Origin: Bacteroidales bacterium
GTDB lineage: Bacteria; Bacteroidota; Bacteroidia; Bacteroidales; UBA932
DNA: 64,000 bases
Assembly: GCA_017428325.1 (NCBI GenBank)
Contig: JAFRRA010000002.1
Location: forward strand, 124,001-188,000
Direction of reading: 5' to 3'
In this document: positions 15,616-23,995 of the stretch, piece after piece
How the letters are laid out: every line of letters begins with the position of its first letter
Numbering within the stretch: the stretch's first letter is position 1
The notes under the pieces: model-generated
Told to the model about the DNA's origin: nothing
The model's database searches: none
The model's input: only the letters and a program-made list of their open reading frames with translations
Position numbers and translations under genes: made by a program

Positions 15616-17058
15616 ATGAAAACATTAAAGAACATATCAATTATACTGCTTCTGGCTTTCAGCTTTTGCGCATGTGACTCTCTCCTTGATGTAGAGACCA
15701 AGCACGCTCTTCCTCAGGAAGATATGGAAAACGAGGATGGAGCAAGGAGCCTGATCATAGGCGTATACGACCGCATGCAGGAACCGACTTACGCAGGCAG
15801 GGACTTTTTGACTCTTCCGGACGTACTCGGAGACAACGTGAAACTCAATCCGGGTGCAACCAGATACACTCGCCAGTATCAGTTCACCCCGTACTACAAC
15901 ATTGATATATGGAGTGACGCCTATCGTCAGATTGTATCACTGAACGAGGCGCTGTATTATCTGAACAAACTTGAGGAAACCAATTCCGTAAAGGCTCTCA
16001 AAGGCGAGGCTCTTTTCCTCAGGGCTTATGACTACTTCTATCTGGCAAGCATCTACGGCCGTATGCCGGGCCATCTGGTAGACGGTTTCGACCTGTGCGT
16101 TCCGCTGGTTCTGGAGCCTTTCTTCAACAATGGAGGCAGCATCACCGAGCAGGCATCCGTACCAAGAGACAAGGTTGATGCAGTTTGGGCCCAAATTGTT
16201 GACGACCTGAACGATGCATTCGACTATATGAACGGAAACGATAAGGGCAACTTCCCTAACAGAGGTTCCGCAATAGCTGCAAAGGCTTTGCTCTCAAGAG
16301 TATATCTCTACATGGGCAAATGGGCTGAATCTGCAGCTGCAGCAACTTACGTTCTGGATAATGCATCCGTGAAGATTTATTCCGGAAACCAGTACACCAG
16401 TGTGTTCTCCTCCGGAAGCGAAAGCATCTGGCAGCTCCACTACACCGAGGCTGAGAACCTGCTTTCATCATCACTGCACTCCGCATATGGAACCAAGGAT
16501 GATGGCGTCAGGGACGCTGAAGGCTATGGCAACGGAAAGGGAACAGGAGACGCTGTACTTTCTGTAACTGACGAGTTTGTGGCTTTGCTTGACCAGGAAA
16601 AGGATATCCGCTTCGGAGCCTTGAGAAAGGTTAAGTATTCCGGCCTGAAACTCTGGTGGACTATCAAGTTCAACTCCTGGAAGAAGGCAGACCTCTTCGG
16701 TCTGGACGATGTTCCGCTGATCAGAATCTCCGAGATGATCCTGAACCGTGCCGAGGCATACGCTCACCAGAACAATATGACTCTGGCCAGAAAGGACATC
16801 AACGATTTCAGGGGTAAGCGAGGCATCGGCGACACCGATGTTCCGGATTCCGGACTGCTTGATGAAATCCTCCTCCAGAGAAGGCTCGAGCTCGCATTCG
16901 AAGGCCACAGGTACTTCGACCGCAAGAGGCTTGGCCTGGACATTCTCCGCCCTGAAGGTCTTCCTACTGTTCCATATTCGGACTACAGGGTTGTTGCAGC
17001 TATCGGTACAACCGAACTGGATGTAAACAAGAAGCTGGTACAGAATCCTGGTTATTAA
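15616..17058 (+). CDS. SusD/RagB-type substrate-binding lipoprotein
   Basis: A 480-residue surface lipoprotein that caps the SusC channel. It starts MKTLKNISIILLLAFSFCAC, with lipobox FCAC, and has the SusD pattern: LNEALYYLNKLE, KGEALFLRAYDYFYLASIYG, and near the C-terminus LNRAEAYAHQNN, LLQRRLELAFEGHRYFDRKR. Thirteen bases separate it from susC. The size and RAYDYFYLASIYG box are typical. Substrate cannot be read from the sequence. RagB-type members bind peptides, which would fit the genes downstream. Confidence 0.94.
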   Translation: MKTLKNISIILLLAFSFCACDSLLDVETKHALPQEDMENEDGARSLIIGVYDRMQEPTYAGRDFLTLPDVLGDNVKLNPGATRYTRQYQFTPYYNIDIWSDAYRQIVSLNEALYYLNKLEETNSVKALKGEALFLRAYDYFYLASIYGRMPGHLVDGFDLCVPLVLEPFFNNGGSITEQASVPRDKVDAVWAQIVDDLNDAFDYMNGNDKGNFPNRGSAIAAKALLSRVYLYMGKWAESAAAATYVLDNASVKIYSGNQYTSVFSSGSESIWQLHYTEAENLLSSSLHSAYGTKDDGVRDAEGYGNGKGTGDAVLSVTDEFVALLDQEKDIRFGALRKVKYSGLKLWWTIKFNSWKKADLFGLDDVPLIRISEMILNRAEAYAHQNNMTLARKDINDFRGKRGIGDTDVPDSGLLDEILLQRRLELAFEGHRYFDRKRLGLDILRPEGLPTVPYSDYRVVAAIGTTELDVNKKLVQNPGY

Positions 17059-17077
17059 CAGATAATACAAGATCGAG

Positions 17078-18100
17078 ATGAAAACATTATTGAAATCAAC
17101 AATAGTTCTTGCCTTTATGATGGTTCTTTTCTCCTGTCAGAAGGAGGACTGGACATACAAAGGCCCGCAGTATTTCGAGTTCAGCGCATACGAGGAAGGG
17201 CAGACCGCTTCCAACGGTGTATACACCAAGGAAAACGGAGAGGTTGGACTGTCCAAGGTTTGCGTTCAGCTTGTAAAGCATTCCGATGCTCCGGTAACTG
17301 TAGCTTACAAGATCGTCGACCAGGTTTATTATCTGAAAGACGAGAGCCGCCTTTCTGCAGAACTTCCTGCAGGAAAGCCTGTCGAGGATTATGAAATTCT
17401 GCCGTCAACTGCTGAGTACGGGACTGATTACGAGATTGTTGCCGGAAGCGGCAGCACATTCAACACGTCTACCATGAGCGGTACCGTTACCATACCTGCC
17501 GGAGAATATTTCGGCTATATCACGGTGGATATGAAGATCAAGAGTGGAAACAACTTCTATATCGTACTGGTTGATTCCCCTGATACCAAGGCCAACAAGC
17601 CGAGCAGCATCCTCAATTACGTGTCGATGCCGGATATGATAACCTACTTCGAGGAAAGCTTCGCAAGCGAGATTCCTTCTACCTTCACCCTTATCGACAA
17701 GGACGGTGACGGATATTGCTGGGAGTGGTATAGCGGAGAGGCAACATCAGACTCCTGGAAGAGTGGCGGAATTGGAGCCCTCACTCCTGAGAACTATCTG
17801 GTAACTCCGGCTATTGCTATCGGAAACAAGATGAAAAACGCTTTCGTAAGCTTTGACGTACGTGCAAAGTACGACGAGGGTTATAGATTGGTTATCTCCA
17901 CTTCTCCGATAACCGAGGCAAACTGCCGTGAAGCAGACGTAGCTTTGGACTGGCAGGTAACGGAAGTCAACGCATTCGTTACCATTACGGTTGACATCAG
18001 CGCCTACAAGGGCAAGACAGTTTACATTGCTCTCGTTCACGGAAACTGCACAGACCAGTACTACATCAGGATCAAGAACCTGAAGGTTTACGGAATATAA
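17078..18100 (+). CDS. Surface lipoprotein with choice-of-anchor/adhesin-type beta-sandwich
   Basis: A 340-residue product opening MKTLLKSTIVLAFMMVLFSC (lipobox LFSC). Residues about 25-185 look like an N-terminal beta-rich domain of the kind found after SusD (YFEFSAYEEGQTA, TVTIPAGEYFGYITVDMKI). Residues about 190-340 match the choice-of-anchor J / cleaved-adhesin type (FTLIDKDGDGYCWEWYSG, NYLVTPAIAIGNKM, AYKGKTVYIALVHGNC). It starts 19 bases after susD, so it probably serves as an extra surface binding protein of this uptake locus. No catalytic motif is visible. Confidence 0.8.
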   Translation: MKTLLKSTIVLAFMMVLFSCQKEDWTYKGPQYFEFSAYEEGQTASNGVYTKENGEVGLSKVCVQLVKHSDAPVTVAYKIVDQVYYLKDESRLSAELPAGKPVEDYEILPSTAEYGTDYEIVAGSGSTFNTSTMSGTVTIPAGEYFGYITVDMKIKSGNNFYIVLVDSPDTKANKPSSILNYVSMPDMITYFEESFASEIPSTFTLIDKDGDGYCWEWYSGEATSDSWKSGGIGALTPENYLVTPAIAIGNKMKNAFVSFDVRAKYDEGYRLVISTSPITEANCREADVALDWQVTEVNAFVTITVDISAYKGKTVYIALVHGNCTDQYYIRIKNLKVYGI

Positions 18101-18126
18101 TTATCAAGCATTGGATACAAGGAAAG

Positions 18127-19224
18127 ATGATAGATGAAAGACTAAGGCAGATTTTTGAAGATCTGACAAACATAAACGCCACTTCCGGAAACGAAGCACC
18201 TGTGGCTGAATACATAAAGGCCTTTGCCGAAAGGCTGGGACTTGAATTCGAAATGGACGGTGCCGCAAGCCTTTCCGGCGGAAACAGCGGCAATGCCATA
18301 GTGAGGATTAAAGGCGGCGGAAACCATTATCTCGCCTCCCACATGGATACCCCGCGTTCCATCGAAGGCTTGAAAAGGCTGTATCTTGAAGACAGGATAA
18401 CTTCCGACGGCACCACTCCGCTCGGAATTGACGATCGCGGAGGCCTTTCATCTATCCTCTATGCCTTGGAAAAGGCTGTCGCTGACGGCAATATCAAGCC
18501 TTGCACCCTGGTTTTCACGGTGTGCGAGGAGACGACTTTGGCAGGTTCCACTTTCTACACTCCGGATCCGGGAATCCGCTATGGCTTCATTTTCGATTCC
18601 TATATGAGCCCTCCGGCACTGGTTAGCGAGACCTGCGGACTGCTGGAATTCGATTTCACTTTCCACGGTCGCTCATCCCACGCCGGCATTGCACCTGAAA
18701 AGGGAATCAGTGCCATCCAGGTTGCATGCGAGGCCATTACCAAGTTCCCTTACGGTAAACTTGGGGAGAAGGATACGGGAAATATAGGCAAGATCTGTGG
18801 CGGAACCGCTACGAATGTGGTCTGCGATGAAGTTAAGGTTTCCGGAGAGATACGCAGCGGAAACCTTGAGGAGGGGGAAAGGCGTTTCAGGAAAGTCGTT
18901 GAAGACTTTGAGGAGGTCTGCCGTAAGCACGGAGCCACTCTGGAGTATCGGAGCGCATGGGATTTCACCCCGTACCACATACATCCGGAAGATGAGCCTT
19001 ACCGCCACTTCGAGAAAGTGGTAAAGGCAATGGGCCTGGAACCGCTACCTATGAAGTCTATGGGCGGCAGCGATGCCAATGCAATGAACAAGAAAGGTAT
19101 TAAGACAATCAACCTGGGAGTCGGCGCCCAGAATCCTCACGGGAACGACGAGTTCATTCTCTATGAGGATTTCACAAGGGCTGCTCAGATTGCCTACGGT
19201 TTGATGACAACAACTCTTGAATAA
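18127..19224 (+). CDS. M20-family metallopeptidase (PepT-like)
   Basis: A 365-residue cytoplasmic zinc peptidase without signal peptide. Metal ligands are in HYLASHMDTPRS, LGIDDRGGLSSILYALE, VCEETTLAGS (Glu pair) and FIFDSYM; the dimerisation domain (FTFHGRSSHAGIAPEKG) follows, and the last metal His is probably in NPHGNDEFI. This pattern and length fit peptidase T-like aminopeptidases. It lies between the SusCD lipoprotein and a cyanophycinase-like gene (4 bases between stop and start), so it likely finishes peptide breakdown after import. Substrate choice, including isoaspartyl dipeptides, is not shown. Confidence 0.85.
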   Translation: MIDERLRQIFEDLTNINATSGNEAPVAEYIKAFAERLGLEFEMDGAASLSGGNSGNAIVRIKGGGNHYLASHMDTPRSIEGLKRLYLEDRITSDGTTPLGIDDRGGLSSILYALEKAVADGNIKPCTLVFTVCEETTLAGSTFYTPDPGIRYGFIFDSYMSPPALVSETCGLLEFDFTFHGRSSHAGIAPEKGISAIQVACEAITKFPYGKLGEKDTGNIGKICGGTATNVVCDEVKVSGEIRSGNLEEGERRFRKVVEDFEEVCRKHGATLEYRSAWDFTPYHIHPEDEPYRHFEKVVKAMGLEPLPMKSMGGSDANAMNKKGIKTINLGVGAQNPHGNDEFILYEDFTRAAQIAYGLMTTTLE

Positions 19225-19228
19225 TAAA

Positions 19229-20095
19229 ATGAAGAAAATAATTCTGGCACTTGGTGCCATTACAATGCTTTTTGCCTACTCTTGCAAATGCGATAAAGGC
19301 GAGCAGCTTGAATTCCTGCCGGAAAACATTACCGCCAAGGGAACTCTTGTGATTGAGGGCGGCGGAGACCGCATCGCTCCGATACTCAACAAGATAATCG
19401 AAAAGGGCGGTGGTCCTCAGAAATGCAAGCTTCTTGTGATTCCGTTTGCAAGCCAGATACTGGAAACGGGAGAGAGGCAGGCTGCTGAGTTCAGGGCTCT
19501 TGGCTGCGAGAATGCAGATTACATTCTCTGCCCAAAGGATTCGATAGACAGTCCTGAGATGCTCGCCAAGCTTGATGGCGTTACGGCCATATTCCTCTCT
19601 GGCGGAGATCAGAGCCGTCTGAAAGATTTTTTGAACGGAACAAAGTTTTTCGATAAGATGCTGCAGATCTACAAGGATGGTGGAGTTATCGGAGGAACCA
19701 GTGCAGGCGCTGCCATTCAGAGCCGTATTATGCTGACTGGAAATCAAGTTAATGCAAGTCCGGATGACGAGTCTCCTGTTTTCAACGAAATAAAGAGCAA
19801 CTGGGTCGAGACCAAGGAGGGCTTCGGTTTCCTGGACAACATAATCATCGACCAGCATTTCATCGCCCGCCGCCGTCAGGTAAGGCTGATTAACGTTCTG
19901 CTGGACAACCCTGGATACCGTGGAATCGGCATCGATGAGGAATGTGCCGTTGTGGTTAACTCGGACAAGACCATCGAGATTGTAGGCACGGGATGCGCAA
20001 TGTTGTTCGAGCCTTACAAAAAGGGTGAGGACGGAAGAGACGCCCACAGTTTCAAGATGACAGTTCTCTATCCTGGCGACAAGTATAACATCTAA
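19229..20095 (+). CDS. Cyanophycinase-like serine hydrolase (S51), lipoprotein
   Basis: A 288-residue protein starting MKKIILALGAITMLFAYSC, a lipoprotein signal. The S51 fold shows GGGDRIAPI, FLSGGDQSRLKDFL, the nucleophile elbow GGTSAGAAIQS and GFGFLDNIIIDQHFIARRR, with GIGIDEECAVVV near the end. GGDQ and IDQHF are features of cyanophycinases rather than PepE dipeptidases. Cyanophycinases cut cyanophycin (a poly-Asp backbone with Arg side chains) to beta-Asp-Arg. The lipoprotein signal places it outside the inner membrane, as in extracellular CphE-type enzymes. An in-frame TTG at 19217 overlaps the previous gene and is less likely. Activity on cyanophycin is inferred. Confidence 0.85.
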   Translation: MKKIILALGAITMLFAYSCKCDKGEQLEFLPENITAKGTLVIEGGGDRIAPILNKIIEKGGGPQKCKLLVIPFASQILETGERQAAEFRALGCENADYILCPKDSIDSPEMLAKLDGVTAIFLSGGDQSRLKDFLNGTKFFDKMLQIYKDGGVIGGTSAGAAIQSRIMLTGNQVNASPDDESPVFNEIKSNWVETKEGFGFLDNIIIDQHFIARRRQVRLINVLLDNPGYRGIGIDEECAVVVNSDKTIEIVGTGCAMLFEPYKKGEDGRDAHSFKMTVLYPGDKYNI

Positions 20096-20112
20096 AGACC
20101 TTTTTTATAAAC

Positions 20113-20151
20113 GGAATCTTGGACTTCAAAACCCAAGATTCCTTACCTTTG
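20113..20151 (+). promoter_or_regulatory. 10-bp inverted repeat abutting a TAnnTTTG box upstream of the YfcC gene
   Basis: GGAATCTTGG (20113-20122) and CCAAGATTCC (20133-20142) are perfect inverted arms around 10 bases. No T-run follows, so it is a poor terminator. TACCTTTG at 20144-20151, an exact -7 box, begins two bases later, seven bases before the ATG at 20159. The arms cover the -33 region, so an operator or a cyanophycinase-gene 3' hairpin are both possible. Confidence 0.4.
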
Positions 20152-20158
20152 AAGCATT

Positions 20159-21727
20159 ATGGCAAAAGCAAAGAAAATACCCCATACCTTCGTCATCATT
20201 GGTACAGTTCTGCTGGTGTGCGGAATACTGACCTGGATTATCCCGTCGGGAGAGTTTGACCATCAGACCATCTCCGTCAACGGGGTGGAAAGAGACGTTA
20301 TCGTAAACGGTTCTTACCATCAGGTTGAGAGCAATCCCCAGAGCTGGGAGATTCTCGGAGCCATTGTGGACGGATTCAAAAGGCAGGCTGCCATAATCGC
20401 TTTTGTGCTTATAATCGGCGGGGCTTTCCAGATTCTGAACAGCAGCCGCGCCATTGATTTCGGCATTCAGTCGTTTCTGAAGAAGGCCCGAAGACACTGG
20501 GTTATCATAGTGGTCACGATGATAATTTTCAGCATCTTCGGGGCCGTCTTCGGGATGAGCGAGGAAACGATAGCCTTCATAATAATCTTTGTCCCGATGG
20601 CCATATCCATGGGCTATGATTCCATTACGGGACTGCTGATGGTTTATGTGGCTGCCCACATAGGTCTGAGCGGAGCCGTCTTCAACCCTTTCACCATCGG
20701 AATCGCTCAGGGCATCAGCGGATTGCCATTGTTCTCGGGATTCGAGTACAGGATGGTGGTATGGGTAATCCTTACGCTCCTTATAATCGCTTTTACGCTC
20801 TGGTATGCAGCCAGGGTGAAGAAGAATCCTCAGCTCAGCCCTACATACAAAATCGATGAATACTGGAGAAACAGGGAAAAGGAAAGCTCGGCGATGGGAT
20901 TCGAGGAAAAAACTCCTGCCAGCGCCTGGGTGATTTTCATTCTTTCCACTGTCGTGCTCGTCATTGCTTCGATACTTTACCCTAAGACAACAGTCAGTTT
21001 CGGAGGCAATGAGGTTACCTTTGTCTGCATTCCGATTGTCAGCGCCCTGTATGTGATTTTCGGAATCCTGACTCTCAGGAAATCTTATCTGTACTTCATA
21101 CTGAGTGTCCTTGCCTTTACGATCATTTTCCTGATTATCGGAGTTCTGGGCTATGGATGGTATGTTAAGGAGATCTGTGCCCTGTTCCTTGGAATGGGAA
21201 TCATATCAGGCGTTGCAATGGGCAGTTCCGCCAACAAGATTGCTGTCGAGTTCATTGGCGGGGCAAAAGACATCCTTTCCGCAGCTTTGATTGTTGGTCT
21301 TGCAGGCGGCATCATCGAGGTGCTTACTGCAGGAAGGGTTATGGACACAATACTCTATGCCCTGGCCAACACTATGCAGGGGACCAGCCAGGGAGGAACC
21401 GTTTCTATAATGTACGGAATACAGACTGCCCTGAACCTTTTCATCCCGTCAGGAACTGCCAAGGCCGCTCTCACAATGCCTATTATGGCTCCGTTCTCCG
21501 ATGTAATCGGCCTCAGCCGCCAGGCAACCGTAATGGCATACCAGTTCGGCGACGGATTCACCAACATGATTACCCCTACATCTGCAGTGCTGATGGGAGT
21601 GCTTGGAGTTGCCAGGATACCTTACGATATCTGGCTCAAATGGTGGTGGAAAGTGCTGCTGGTATTCATGCTGATAGGCCTTCTTCTCCTGATGCCTACG
21701 GTCTATATGAATCTCAATGGATTCTGA
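20159..21727 (+). CDS. YfcC-family (DcuC/AbgT-like) membrane transporter
   Basis: A 522-residue inner-membrane protein with about 12 helices, opening KIPHTFVIIGTVLLVCGILT and IPSGEF, the usual start of YfcC-type permeases. Conserved stretches include EILGAIVDGFKRQAAIIAFV, GMSEETIAFIIIFVPMA, HIGLSGAVFNPFTIGIAQG and FIPSGTAKAALTMPIMAPFS. Family members are predicted amino-acid or dipeptide/C4-acid transporters, some called arginine/ornithine antiporters. Following a cyanophycinase and a peptidase, uptake of dipeptides (such as beta-Asp-Arg) or amino-acid exchange is a fair inference. Confidence 0.85.
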   Translation: MAKAKKIPHTFVIIGTVLLVCGILTWIIPSGEFDHQTISVNGVERDVIVNGSYHQVESNPQSWEILGAIVDGFKRQAAIIAFVLIIGGAFQILNSSRAIDFGIQSFLKKARRHWVIIVVTMIIFSIFGAVFGMSEETIAFIIIFVPMAISMGYDSITGLLMVYVAAHIGLSGAVFNPFTIGIAQGISGLPLFSGFEYRMVVWVILTLLIIAFTLWYAARVKKNPQLSPTYKIDEYWRNREKESSAMGFEEKTPASAWVIFILSTVVLVIASILYPKTTVSFGGNEVTFVCIPIVSALYVIFGILTLRKSYLYFILSVLAFTIIFLIIGVLGYGWYVKEICALFLGMGIISGVAMGSSANKIAVEFIGGAKDILSAALIVGLAGGIIEVLTAGRVMDTILYALANTMQGTSQGGTVSIMYGIQTALNLFIPSGTAKAALTMPIMAPFSDVIGLSRQATVMAYQFGDGFTNMITPTSAVLMGVLGVARIPYDIWLKWWWKVLLVFMLIGLLLLMPTVYMNLNGF

Positions 21728-21741
21728 TTTAACGTGGAGAT

Positions 21742-22113
21742 ATGATAATATCAATTATTGCGATAGGGTTCTGTGTCGTTTTCTTCACGTTAAGGATTGG
21801 ATTAAAGAACAACCTTCCAGAATGGTGGAGCATTCTTAATATAATTGCACTGTTTCCAATAGCGTTCTATTTTGGGGTTATGATAGCAACAGTTATGTAC
21901 TGCTTTGATAATCCAGATGGAAATAATGCCTTGCTGAAAAGAATCATTTTCATCTTTGTCCTTCTTTATCCCGCTATACTGGTGCTCCTTTCAGTTGCAA
22001 GTTATTTTATATACAAGAAATACAGGAACTGGTTATCCGTTTTGCCTCAGATAATCGTAATCTGTTTTTGGGTTTTCTTATTGTTTAGAATGTTCAGACC
22101 ATCCATTTTTTGA
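21742..22113 (+). CDS. Small four-helix membrane protein, unknown
   Basis: A 123-residue, very hydrophobic product (MIISIIAIGFCVVFFTLRIG) with four predicted membrane segments and short loops (GLKNNLPEWW, FDNPDGNNALLK, YKKYRNW). I do not recognise a family. It starts 14 bases after the YfcC gene, so it may be cotranscribed. Its last 67 bases overlap the end of the convergent acetyltransferase gene, which suggests one of the two 3' ends is loosely kept. Base composition is more AT-rich than its neighbours. Confidence 0.6.
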   Translation: MIISIIAIGFCVVFFTLRIGLKNNLPEWWSILNIIALFPIAFYFGVMIATVMYCFDNPDGNNALLKRIIFIFVLLYPAILVLLSVASYFIYKKYRNWLSVLPQIIVICFWVFLLFRMFRPSIF

Positions 22114-22598
22114 TAGGCGAGCCGTTCGTCGCCGTTTGCAAGATAGATTATGCCGCAATAAGTGAAGCCTTCCTTTAGGATAAGGTGCTGCATTATGCTG
22201 TTATCGCGATGGGTGTCGATCCTGATGTTTGGATTCTGTGAGAAGCACCAGTCCATAATGAATTTGAAAATTCCGTGGACTTCCGGAAAACTTCCGATCC
22301 TGTGGATTACGTGGTAGGGCAGGCTGTCATCCAGCCATTGTCCCTGATAGATTTTGCTGTAAGTGGGTTCCGGAGACGGAACAAAGGCAAAGTATCCCAC
22401 AACATTTCCCTCATCTTCAACTACATATCCGCATCCTTTTTCTATATCGCAGAGTATTGCCTCTTCTGAAGGATAGCCACCGGTCCACTGGTTCAGGTTG
22501 CCACTTGACCGCATTATCTTCTTTGCGGCGGAAAGGACTTCCATTATCCGTGGGAGCTGGAAAGGGCGGGCCTGGCGTATGATCCTTTCGGGGGTCAT
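22047..22598 (-). CDS. GNAT-family N-acetyltransferase
   Basis: A 183-residue protein. It begins IIRQARPFQLPRIMEVLSAA, the beta1-alpha1 opening of GNAT enzymes, has GYVVEDEGNVVGYFAFVPSP (beta3-beta4), and ends with NIRIDTHRDNSIMQHLILKE and GFTYCGIIYL, the usual beta5-alpha4-beta6 of the acetyl-CoA fold. The substrate is unknown. The last 19 residues (LNILNNKKTQKQ region) overlap the convergent small membrane gene. Its ATG directly follows the stop of the upstream membrane-anchored protein, so the two form an operon. Confidence 0.8.
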   Translation of the reverse strand: MTPERIIRQARPFQLPRIMEVLSAAKKIMRSSGNLNQWTGGYPSEEAILCDIEKGCGYVVEDEGNVVGYFAFVPSPEPTYSKIYQGQWLDDSLPYHVIHRIGSFPEVHGIFKFIMDWCFSQNPNIRIDTHRDNSIMQHLILKEGFTYCGIIYLANGDERLAYQKMDGLNILNNKKTQKQITII

Positions 22599-23003
22599 TT
22601 AAATAACGGGCTTGGGTTCTGCAAGCAGCGGGAACTTGCGGTATAATTTATCCTTGTCTTTGATATAGACGTGCCCCAGAATGCCGAATGAAATCCTCTT
22701 CCATGAAATCCTCTTTTGAGGTTCTTTGGGTTCTTCCGGTATGTAACCTATGCTGAACAGACCGTATCCCATGACCTTGAGGCAGGGATTTACCGCACTG
22801 TTGTAGAATTCATAGTTTGCCTCTTTAAAGGATTTTGCCGCATCGCCGAGCAGATTCAGGTTGGCTTTTCTTAAAATGGAGTTGCCAACCTCGTCTATGA
22901 GGGCTTCCCTATGGGCCTTTCTTCCAGGGCAGGTAATCAGAAGTACAGCAATGGCAATAATCAGGATTGCGGACAATATCAGTTTGGTCTTCTTTGCTTT
23001 CAT
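22599..23003 (-). CDS. Membrane-anchored protein of unknown function
   Basis: A 134-residue product starting MKAKKTKLILSAILIIAIAV, with one N-terminal helix and LLITCPGRK, which could be a lipobox-like Cys or just a membrane anchor. The rest is soluble: SILRKANLNLLGDAAKSFKE, a Gly-rich middle and WKRISFGILGHVYIKDKDKL. No family is recognised. I prefer the Met at 23003 over an in-frame ATG ten codons earlier because the signal-like segment begins there. The stop touches the acetyltransferase ATG. Confidence 0.55.
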   Translation of the reverse strand: MKAKKTKLILSAILIIAIAVLLITCPGRKAHREALIDEVGNSILRKANLNLLGDAAKSFKEANYEFYNSAVNPCLKVMGYGLFSIGYIPEEPKEPQKRISWKRISFGILGHVYIKDKDKLYRKFPLLAEPKPVI

Positions 23004-23091
23004 AATATCATTATCGCGATGCAAATTTAGCACTTTGGATTTAACCTTTTGCCATTTTCTCCATCATAATAATGTAACAACCGGAAAACAG

Positions 23092-23643
23092 ATGACAGAC
23101 GCTGCTCAAGATATGAATATAAGAACGATGATTGCCGAGCCTTCCCAAAGGGAGAAGGGCTTCAGGTTGCTTATGCAACGCTACGGCAAGGCTCTGTACT
23201 GGCATATCAGGAGAATTGTGGTGGGGCACGAGGATGCGGAAGACGCTCTTCAGGAAGCCGCTGTCAAGATATTCCGGAGCATAGACAGTTATCGCGGAGA
23301 AGGAAAACTTACTTCCTGGATTTACAGGATTGCAACTAACGAGGCCCTACAGGTCCTTAGGAAAAGGGCCGGGCTGTTTCACAGTATCGATTCCCTGAGC
23401 CCGCAGTTGCTCTCCACTCTAGAATCAGAGGCTCCTCTGGATGCGGACAATGCGGTGGTGGCTTTGCAGAAGGCTCTGATAGCCCTTCCGGCTCGGCAGA
23501 GGATAGTGTTCAATATGAGATACTACGATAATCTCAGCTATGAGGAAATCGCTGAGGCAACAGGAAATAGCGTTGGTACACTCAAGGTTAACTACCACTA
23601 CGCATACGAAAAAGTAAAGAAATACCTTCAAGAGAATATATGA
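23092..23643 (+). CDS. ECF-type RNA polymerase sigma factor
   Basis: A 183-residue sigma factor with region 2 (HEDAEDALQEAAVKIFRSID, then GEGKLTSWIYRIATNEAL) and region 4 (LPARQRIVFNMRYYDNLSYE, EEIAEATGNSVGTLKVNYHY). Start at 23092 or at the Met seven codons later; the longer open frame to 22861 has no support. Its stop overlaps the next gene's ATG by two bases, a sign of coupled synthesis with its anti-sigma partner. The group resembles RpoE-like envelope-stress sigma factors rather than the FecR type seen at 10.7 kb. Confidence 0.9.
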   Translation: MTDAAQDMNIRTMIAEPSQREKGFRLLMQRYGKALYWHIRRIVVGHEDAEDALQEAAVKIFRSIDSYRGEGKLTSWIYRIATNEALQVLRKRAGLFHSIDSLSPQLLSTLESEAPLDADNAVVALQKALIALPARQRIVFNMRYYDNLSYEEIAEATGNSVGTLKVNYHYAYEKVKKYLQENI

Positions 23644-23966
23644 TGAAAAATATGGAAAATAAAACTAGACAGATGCCTTACTCCGAATCTGAGGAGTATC
23701 TGGACAATCTGGTTTCCAGGGTGACGAACAAGGCTGTTGAAGCGGTAAAGACTCAGAAGAAATCTTTCCGTCCGCTGTGGATAGCCGCAAGCCTTGCTGC
23801 CGCTGCTGCCGTCCTGCTGTTTATCTTTATAGGTAGAGGAGGGGAGAACGCCGAGGGCCCTATAGACAAGTATCTGGCAAGCCTTTCTGACGAAGAACTG
23901 TTGCAACTTACCTCGTACGAGATTGAAGAGTGGGAAGACGCGGACGCATATCAGATTGAGTATTAA
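23640..23966 (+). CDS. Putative anti-sigma factor, single-pass membrane protein
   Basis: A 108-residue protein: a soluble, charged N-terminus (about 1-43), one helix (LWIAASLAAAAAVLLFIFIG) and an acidic periplasmic tail ending EEWEDADAYQIEY. The ATG overlaps the sigma stop (ATGA). Layout and coupling fit an anti-sigma protein, though no zinc-binding anti-sigma motif is present. It is shorter than FecR-type regulators. Confidence 0.65.
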   Translation: MMKNMENKTRQMPYSESEEYLDNLVSRVTNKAVEAVKTQKKSFRPLWIAASLAAAAAVLLFIFIGRGGENAEGPIDKYLASLSDEELLQLTSYEIEEWEDADAYQIEY

Positions 23967-23995
23967 ATATTTGTTTGATTAAAAATATGGTTATT

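Noticed and set aside
22047-22113. Frameshift to explain the overlap of the small membrane gene and the GNAT gene
   Set aside because: Both frames are open with plausible ends; a 67-base convergent overlap needs no error.
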